The notes under the pieces: generated by a model
Databases searched by the model: none
Told to the model about the DNA's origin: nothing
The model's input: only the letters and a program-made list of their open reading frames with translations
Assembly: GCA_016748015.1 (NCBI GenBank)
Contig: JAAOMT010000777.1
Coordinates: 128,347-192,346, forward strand
Source of the DNA: Geosiphon pyriformis
Taxonomy: Eukaryota > Glomeromycota > Glomeromycetes > Archaeosporales > Geosiphonaceae
Reading direction: 5' to 3'
DNA length: 64,000 bases
In this document: one piece after another, positions 56,850 through 64,000 of the stretch
Layout: each line of letters begins with the position of its first letter
Numbering within the stretch: the first letter of the stretch is position 1
Translations under genes and position numbers: made by a program

Positions 56850-58428
56850 TGCAGTCCCGAGCAATGTGTTCAGGTTTTTGGCAGTAGTAACAGTTGTGGA
56901 ACTCAAATTTCTAAGATTGTTGCTGTTGCTAACAGTTCTGTTGCTGTGGATATCTGCTGTTGTTGTTATTTTCTCTCTGTTGTGGTGGTTGGTAAGTTCT
57001 TGGAGTTTCAGCTAAAAATCTCTCAATTTTTTGAGTTAATTTTTTACTTAATTGGGTTATCTTTGTGTTGATGTCAGAGGTTCCATTGATGGCTAAGTTA
57101 ATGGCTTGAGTATAGTTCACTTCTTGTTCAGCTGACTCAAAATTACGAGCGAGAGTGACTGCTTCTTGTAGGTTTGTTGGATAGTAAGATCATATGGATC
57201 TTAGGAGACTGCTTCTTAGTCCTTTAATGAATTGATTAAGGACTTGTGCAGTAGTATAATAATTCTGCTTGATGGCTAGGATTTGTCAAAAAAACTGATT
57301 GAATTTTCCAAAATACATAGTTACTGCTTCATGGTCATTTTGTTTTATTATGCTAAATTGATTTTACAACTGGATAAGTGTATTAAAATCACAGAAGTAT
57401 TACAGAAATGCAAGTTTAAACTTTGTAAAGGAGGTAGGCTTCTCTGCAAGGCTCTGATACCATGAATTAGCAGTTCTGGTCAAAAAGAATAGCAGTGCCT
57501 AAATTGTGTAGTTATCGTCCCAACTATTAGCAGTAATTGCTTTCTTGGCATCTGCAATCTAAGAATATGTGTTATCTTCTTTACCAAAGAATTTCTCCAA
57601 TTTAGTGTTATCTCAGTAAGCCATGATCTGGTTAATGGATGGGGTGTTATTGGTTATGTTTAAGGAGATTGGTGTCCATGTATTTGAGTGTTCTTCAGGT
57701 GCTAATACTGGTTGTTTCCCTTTGTTACTAGAACCAATAAGTTGTAAAATAGCTGTTCCTTTTATTAGGGGAGATGCTGATTCTGTTGGGTCTTGTGCTG
57801 GTGGCTGTTTCCAGACTGATGTGTTTTCTTCTGTTTGACTGGCTGCTGGGGTAAGATTTCCAAACAGTGATCCATATTCTCCTAATGATTTGTTCTAATT
57901 TTGTTGGTCTCAAGGGTGTGGATTTCCAAGAGTTTGTGGTGTTTCAGACTGGATTTCCAGGAATGGATTGAATACAATTCTACTTTGAAGTGTTTGATTA
58001 TATGATGGAGTTGTTAAGGAGAGAATCCTTGGTTTTTTGTTGACTGTGGACTTGTTTTGGGCAGTTGTGGGATTATTGGATCTATACTTGTATTCCTTCA
58101 GATTGGATTTTACTGGTTGTTGCACTTGAGAAAATTATTTTGTTATATAGTGTTTAATGTCTGTATCAACTATGTGTAGAGTTTTAGTAATTGCTCAAGT
58201 AGTGGTAGTTGTTGAGTACCTTAGTAAGCTTTGATGGATTTGTTCTCCAAGTCTTCTTGTGTCAGTTGTGCGGCCTAACAAGCAGTTGATTTTTGTGTTA
58301 ATATAGTTGCAAAAATCACTTTCTGTGATGGTGGTTTCTGCTGGTATTCCTAGATCTTTTCAAAAGTATTGAAATAGTGCTCTTCTATATAAGGAGTGGT
58401 CTTTTTCTATTGTTCCAATAGTTGTCAC
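56850..58428 (-). pseudogene. A3 gag
   Basis: GTG at 58428 (AAAGTGACAACT). Readable pieces: 57910-58125 (QQPVKSNLKEYKYRSNNPTT, SRIVFNPFLE), a core near 57600-57330, and 56929-57120 (YTQAINLAINGTSDINTKI, LTQKIERFLAE). The CCHC knuckle near 56890 reads CYYCQKPEHIARDC. A plus-strand shadow ORF crosses the core. Confidence 0.8.
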
Positions 58429-58470
58429 TTTTGTGTATCTCTGAAGTGCTTTGTCTCTGTGGATTTATAA

Positions 58471-58487
58471 CCTCACAGAGAGCAGCA
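58471..58487 (-). promoter_or_regulatory. A3 primer-binding site
   Basis: Minus strand TGCTGCTCTCTGTGAGG, a decayed form of the family site. Confidence 0.65.
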
Positions 58488-58489
58488 AA

Positions 58490-59384
58490 TGTTATGGGTA
58501 AACTTGGTAGAGTATAGTAGTAATGTTTGGTGCTTTATTTTTGGGTCTATCAAGGTTGTCTGTTTTTTCTGCAGTATCAGTATTATCAGTCTCTTGAAGG
58601 TCTATTCCTGAATGTGAATTTACCCATTGAGTTTTTTGGTTATAAGGTACAGAGTTTGTCTTTCGTCAAATACAATGTTTTCTACAAATGTGAGCTTTCT
58701 TTTCTGCACTAATGAGTGCAGTTGTTAGGGTCTGGCATTGTTTTTTCACTCTTTTGGTAAGCTACCAATATAATGTTAATATTTAAAACTTAGAAGGAGC
58801 TTTTCTCTTTTACCAGGCTATCACGAAATCTATTCCAAAACAGTTAATTTTCCTATGTTGTCATTTCACAAAAAACAAAGAAAAAAAAAGAAAAAAAAAG
58901 AAAAGAATTAGTTCCTGTCAATTACCATGATCAAGAGTAATTGGTCCAAATTGTTAAGGGTTCAAGGCATTTATGCTAATGGCATCTGTTCCAGAACAAG
59001 GTAAGAACTATTGATTTTAATTTCAATTAAAATCCATAAGATTGGAAAATATGAATTGGCAAATTGGAATTTTTCATTTTGATAATTTATTGTATTTCAG
59101 ACTTATGGATATGTGATAAGTATAATACAAAGTAAAATTTATTGCTAACTGACTGTCTTTTCAATTTTTACAACTACTTGCTTTTATACATTCTTTTGGT
59201 TTTACAGGATTGCTTTCAATTGCTTTACTATTGCTAGTTATTGCTCATTATTGCTAGCTATTGCTCGTGTTTGCTAGCTATTGCTCATGTTTGCTCTGTG
59301 TTACCTCGAGTTGTACTGCATTTTTTTGTCATGTTTTTTTGTCACATTTTTTCATAGCTTTTTGGTTTTTCTACTTGGGTAACA
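58490..59384 (-). repeat. A3 5' LTR (895 bp)
   Basis: Ends TGTTATGG at 58490 and GGGTAACA at 59377-59384. Hairpin 58919-58943 (sense CAATTAC/GTAATTG, loop TCTTGATCATG); TATA near 59176-59183. The U3 is shorter than in other family-A LTRs: the GTTAT array is replaced by TTGCTAGCTATTGCTC repeats (59215-59290), so the U3 has turned over. Confidence 0.85.
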
Positions 59385-61170
59385 ATGTCTTTGAATTATG
59401 TTAAGAATAGAATATTTTTTAATATTATAAAACAAATTAGTTTAGATGAGTTGTTTTTAATTATAAAAGATTTATTTAATAACAAAGCTGCTAATCTATC
59501 AGGCATTTTAAATGAGTTGTGGAAACAAAATAGTTTTGAAGTTATAGTTTGTTTCTTAATTCTGTTAAATTGTTGTTTAGATATTGGCATAATTTCTACT
59601 TTATAGAAAAAAGCTTGGGTTTCTATAATTCTGAAGCTCTATAATTGAAACAAAGTATTAATTAACATTATATTAATAATGATAATTAAGACAACCAGAA
59701 AAATTTTGTCAAAGATACTTTTAGACTGGATCTTCTTTATATGTAACTTATTTGGCACTTTTTATGAAAATAATTTCTTAGTGTTAAAAAGTATGTCAAC
59801 TCAATCTTCAGTATTTGCAATTGGCTCAGTTGTAAAGAATGCTTTAGAAAAAAATAGTGAGTTGTGATTGGTTTTGTAAGACATATATAAGACATATGAT
59901 TTAGTCAGCTGGCATTATTTAAGAAACAGCTTGAAACACATTAAAATATGTGAATAATTTATCAGTTTTTTTGGCAGTATATATTAAAACAAAATTAACA
60001 AAGTTATAACTGAATTTGGTTTGTTAGATAATTATCATGTACATAATAAACTGGAATAAAGTAAGGTTTTTTTATTTCTTCTTTAAAGAATTTTTTACAA
60101 TTTTTTTTTGTATAAAATTAAAAGACATGAACATTTATATAGTTACTGTATTGACACAAAATTTGTTATCAAAACAAACAAATTAGAGAACACAAGTAAT
60201 AAACTTTTTTTCTTATAGCTAGTGTCTTTGTTAATAACATAATTTGGATAAAAAATGGTCAAACTTCAATTCAATATATTTTGAATATTGCTAGTGAATT
60301 TTTTTGATATTAACAATATTTTGATCAATAATAACAAAACAGTGGCCATTTTCATTAACCAGAAAGTTAAAAATGTATTTTTAACTATTAATAAGAGTCT
60401 TATATTGATTGTAAAAAAAGATGAATTACATTATTATTTGGGAATTTATCTTTTTACTAATAGTTTATTTAAGCTTAGTTTGGCAAAAACTTATTCAAAT
60501 ATTAGGTTTTTCACAAACATAGTATTGTAAAAAATGATCTTGAATAAACAATTCTGTTATTTTGTCTTTGTTGTATTACAACCTATTATATATTATTGCA
60601 TATAATTTAGTTTTATTTTAGTTAATATTTGTTACAAATAAATTTTTTTAATTAGGAAGAGCCTAAAAGTAAAAGCTAAATTGTCTAGAAATTTCTTTAA
60701 TAACATTTTGTATTATCTATTTCTGTACAATTTAAAGTCTTTTAAACAGTTGCAAGCTAAAAATAAAGTGGTTTTAACAGTTAATTTTGCTAATTTTAAG
60801 GGTATTCTTAACAGACTCTTTGATCATTGGTTTTTAGATTTGCAGACTTTAAGTTAAGTTCTGGCTAATTCTTTGTAGTATTCTATTAAGTTAAGAATTA
60901 GTTTCATGAATAATTTTTTTGTCAAAATAATACAAGTGTTTTTAGATAATGAGATCTCTTTGTCAAACAACTTATCACAAGTTTTTTGCAGTCTAGAAAA
61001 GTTTCTAATATCTAATATTTTGGATAAAAAGACTTACTACAAAACTGTAGTTTTTTTGAGATATTATGATGTTGTTTTTGATAACAGATGTTATTTATAG
61101 AAAAATACAAGAAAGAAAAGTAGGAAAAACAGATAGAAAAATAGACCAATAAAAAAATAGTACTTAGCAA
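59385..61170 (+). mobile_element. LINE-3: middle part of a LINE, RT region
   Basis: Homologous to about 1850-3580 of LINE-1. Pieces: 59385-59606 (DELFLIIKDLFNNKAANLSGIL), 59679-59867 (TTRKILSKILLDWI, QSSVFAIGSVVKNAL), 60288-60530 (INNILINNNKTVAIF, YYLGIYL), 60906-61100. The catalytic box is F-V-N-N near 60228, the same double Asp to Asn as LINE-1. It starts abruptly at the A3 LTR and ends abruptly at the B2 LTR; the 5' and 3' parts are not next to it. Confidence 0.8.
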
Positions 61171-62071
61171 TATTATTCATAGAAATTAGAAGTATTATAG
61201 TTAAAAAAATAGCCAATCAGAAGTAAGCATAATAACAGAGAAATTCTAAGATTCTTTTGAAGAAATTGCAGGATCCCAGAATTCCAGAATTGCAGAATTT
61301 CTCTAAAAAATTGCAGAATTCCAGAAATCTTGTATAACACCAACTATATATATATAGTAGTAGTATTAAAAGTGAGAAAAGATAGAATTCAATTAAAGTT
61401 TAGCATTCTTTTCTTTATTTAAAATAATTTTTACTTTACAAATAGTTACTATCAACTAAAGTAAATTTATTAAAATATTTAATAAAATATACTTATTATT
61501 ATCCAATTTATGTTATTATTGTTTAATTGAAAATCTCTATTATTTATCTATTATTAACACTCTATGTTAATAACATCCAATATTTAACTATACTGGAATA
61601 ATAACTCTTGATTATGACTATTAACAAAATACTAATTTTTTTTTTTCATTTTTCATTTTTTTTCATTTTATTTTTTTTGTTTTGTTTGTTTATTGTTTAT
61701 TAATTAATTAAAAAAATTAATATACAGAGTATTAATATTAGAAAAAACTAGTAAAAAATCCAAAAATAAGAATAGACATTTAGAATTGAGAATAGCTTAC
61801 CAAGAGATACTGGCCATCAAACTAAGAAAAAAATTGATAGAAAAATTTTTTAGAAGACTACAAATACCAAAACATACCAACTCAAGGGTTGGGAAAGAAA
61901 ATAAGAATATCACAAAAGGATATCACTATTGAATTTCTGTTTATTATTCAAAAAACTCAACCAAAACCTTCAGATACAAAAACCTTTTAGATATTATCAA
62001 TTAACAAGCTATTAAGAATCAAGTTATGAATTTGTTATTTATTCCAACCACCCAAATAATTACTTGTAACA
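61171..62071 (+). repeat. B2 5' LTR (901 bp)
   Basis: TATTATTCATAG start, CTTGTAACA end. Decayed GGAATTC array 61235-61330; TATATATATA near 61345; hairpin 1 at 61551-61573; hairpin 2 at 61599-61623 (TAATAAC/ACTATTA, two A-C mismatches; loop TCTTGATTATG). T-rich stretch 61637-61690. Confidence 0.85.
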
Positions 62072-62073
62072 TT

Positions 62074-62090
62074 TGGTGCTTTTTGTAAGA
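62074..62090 (+). promoter_or_regulatory. B2 primer-binding site
   Basis: TGGTGCTTTTTGTAAGA: the shared site with C to T decay. Confidence 0.65.
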
Positions 62091-62119
62091 TATAATTCAG
62101 CAGAGAATTAACACTAACA

Positions 62120-64000
62120 ACAATTATTTGGAAAAGTAGCAAACTAAGAAAATATAGAAAAAAACCATTTAAGATTTGTAAAATCTTTATTTTAACAATT
62201 TCTACAGTAAACTATTTCAAGGCACCACACTTTTATAAAATTACCTGTTTTTATTAATAATTACAGAAATAAACAAAAAAATTGGAAATTACATCCAACA
62301 AAGATTTTCTATTATCTTTGTAGACAAAAAAAATTATAAACACTAACAGAAACCTCAAGAAAAATACAACTACTGATTTGAAAGAAACCAAGAATTATTT
62401 TACCTATTTATCTGTCATATTATTATATACTAAGAAGTACTATTCACATACCATTAGAATTTATATTACTATTAATCACAAAAACAATATTATCCAAAGT
62501 ACTATTCCAAAATAATTAGGAGAAAGCCAGATTATTAAGAACCTATAGTGATTTCTTTGAAGAATTTAGATTATAACCAACAATATTATTAGAACTTTGA
62601 TTATTGTTACCTTAACCAAATTTTAAATCTACTAGTTATTAAAAAGATACTAATTCAGAAGAAAAAGAAAATAGTGATCAAAAAAATAATAACCAAAACC
62701 CAATACTAAATAATTTAGAAATACAAACTCCAATTGTTCAAACTTTACAAAATCTGAACAATCCAAATTTTGCTCTTATTATTTAGTAAGATTTATTTTT
62801 AGTAATAGTGATCAAACTACCAGTTATACCAATTGTCTTATCATAACAACAGCTTTTATAACAACTATCACAACAATAACAATTAGCACCAATAGCATAT
62901 GTATTTATTGCCAAACTCGAAAAATTCACTGGTGAAAAAAACAACATTTAAACATAATTAAATGATATTACTAAGGCAATTACAACCAATAATTGAAACA
63001 ACACCAAAGTTTTTCAAGCTATTTCTTATTTCTTACAGAATACTGCTGACTTGTAATATTAAAATTTTATTAACAAGCCATAAATCTTTGACATATTTAA
63101 AACCATATTTATATAATACTTCAGTAATCACAACAGCATTAATAAGTTATTAACTAATTTTATCACATTTAAACAAGATGAAACTGAAGCAGTCACTACT
63201 TATTTGGAATGCTTCTATAGAAATTTGCACTAAATACAAACAATATAAGCTGATTACTTTACTAAGACACAAATCTTGAACCAGTTTATTTATGGACTAT
63301 ACAGTAATTTGTTACAATATATACATTCAATACATCCAAATACATTTCAAGATATAGTTACACACACCAGAAATTTTGAATCAGCTAAATTTAAAGCCAA
63401 TTACACCTAAACTGTCAACTTAATAATAAACAAATTATCTAAATTAGATACCAAATTGAAACAATTTGGCAAAATTATCAATTAGAAAATTGAGAGATAC
63501 TTAGCTAACAATTAGACAATTTTTCAATTTTTACAATATTGTGATAATACAAAAAACTTTAATCATTTCCAAAATCAATTATGTCTATTATCCTCATTAA
63601 CCAACCAATTATAATAGCAAGAAATGCATATTTGTCATTATTATGATAAACAAAGACACCTAAAATTAGACTATTATACAAGATTAAATAATTAATAATT
63701 AGAACATCAATATCAAAACTCCAATCACCAGTTTTAAACTCCAAATTATACCCAGAATCAAGAATTATATTAATCTTATTACATTCCAATAATACAACAA
63801 CTAATATACTTACCTTTAATATATTAAACTTTAGTACCAATTATCTATCAGCTGCAGTCACAAACCATCTATTAACTACAGTCACAAATTATCTATTAAC
63901 CATCACCAATTCAAGTACTACCACAAAATTTAAGTTAAATATCAACTAGCAACTAAAAGCTGAAAATTATTTACACACAACAAAATTGGAGATTGGTAAT
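62120..64000 (+). pseudogene. B2 gag, truncated by window end
   Basis: The start region has AAAAGTAGC where B has AAAAGTGGC. The core near 62900-63480 reads IAKLEKFTGEK, EAVTTYLECFYRNLH, ILNQFIYGLYSNLLQYIH. The CCHC knuckle has become CHYYDKQRHLKLDYY (two Cys to Tyr) near 63630. Repeated LSTAAVTNHLLT-type Gln-rich units follow in broken frames (63840-63910). Full of stops. Confidence 0.75.

Larger units (their letters stand above)
55836..59384 (-). mobile_element. A3: 5' part of a family-A retrotransposon
   Basis: 5' LTR 58490-59384, PBS, gag, protease; then cut by the A1 5' LTR. The rest of A3 (Cys module onwards) is nowhere in the window. Its LTR abuts LINE-3. Confidence 0.85.
61171..64000 (+). 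mobile_element. B2: decayed family-B element, cut by window end
   Basis: LTR 61171-62071, PBS and most of gag. Strongly A/T-shifted relative to B: nearly every GC-containing codon difference is a transition to A or T. It lies in LINE-3. Confidence 0.85.

Overview
The window looks like transposable-element-dense, AT-rich nuclear DNA from a fungus. I recognise no host gene, tRNA, rRNA, prokaryotic operon or CRISPR array. The decayed LINE (AP endonuclease, reverse transcriptase, RNase H, Cys/His C-terminus) and the Ty3/gypsy-like Gag proteins resemble repeats I associate with Glomeromycotina (arbuscular mycorrhizal fungi and Geosiphon). That taxonomic guess comes from pattern memory and is only moderately secure.

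Layout, left to right. 1-5190 (+): LINE-1, decayed, cut by the window edge. 5191-7037: AT-rich, nothing recognised. 7038-8225 (-): LINE-2, a 5'-truncated copy. 8226-11983: AT-rich, nothing recognised. 11984-16007 (-): B', the 3' half of a family-B LTR element. 16008-24958 (-): A2, a family-A element. 24959-25962 plus 36184-36285 (-): one family-A LTR shared by A2 and A1. 25963-36183 (+): B, a 10.2-kb family-B element inserted into the U3 of that LTR. 36286-36718 plus 47155-55835 (-): A1, family A. 36719-47154 (+): A+, a family-A element inserted into the last gene of A1. 55836-59384 (-): A3, the 5' part of a family-A element. 59385-61170 (+): LINE-3. 61171-64000 (+): B2, a decayed family-B element cut by the window edge.

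Families A and B share one unusual plan: LTR of 0.8-1.1 kb (TGTTAC...GTAACA); a primer-binding site, TGGTGCTCCCTGTAAGG in its best copy; Gag with a CCHC knuckle; aspartic protease; a Cys-rich putative zinc module; a dUTPase domain with all five motifs; RT; RNase H; integrase; a separate ORF2 in the env position ending right at the polypurine tract; 3' LTR. Every copy is broken by stops and missense changes, mostly transitions of the CpG to TpG/CpA type. The YLDD box has become YLDN in A+, A2 and B but is intact in A1.

The observations most worth following are: (1) a 25-nt hairpin in the R/U5 part of all nine LTRs with a covarying 7-bp stem and a loop that usually contains the 6-nt palindrome TGATCA, resembling a retroviral dimer-initiation loop; (2) the dUTPase and Cys-rich module inside Gag-Pol; (3) the env-position ORF2; (4) gag frames with no AUG but a conserved AAAGTG; and (5) a nesting pattern in which one LTR-LTR deletion explains three missing half-elements. 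Element names (A+, A1, A2, A3, B, B', B2, LINE-1 to LINE-3) are mine.
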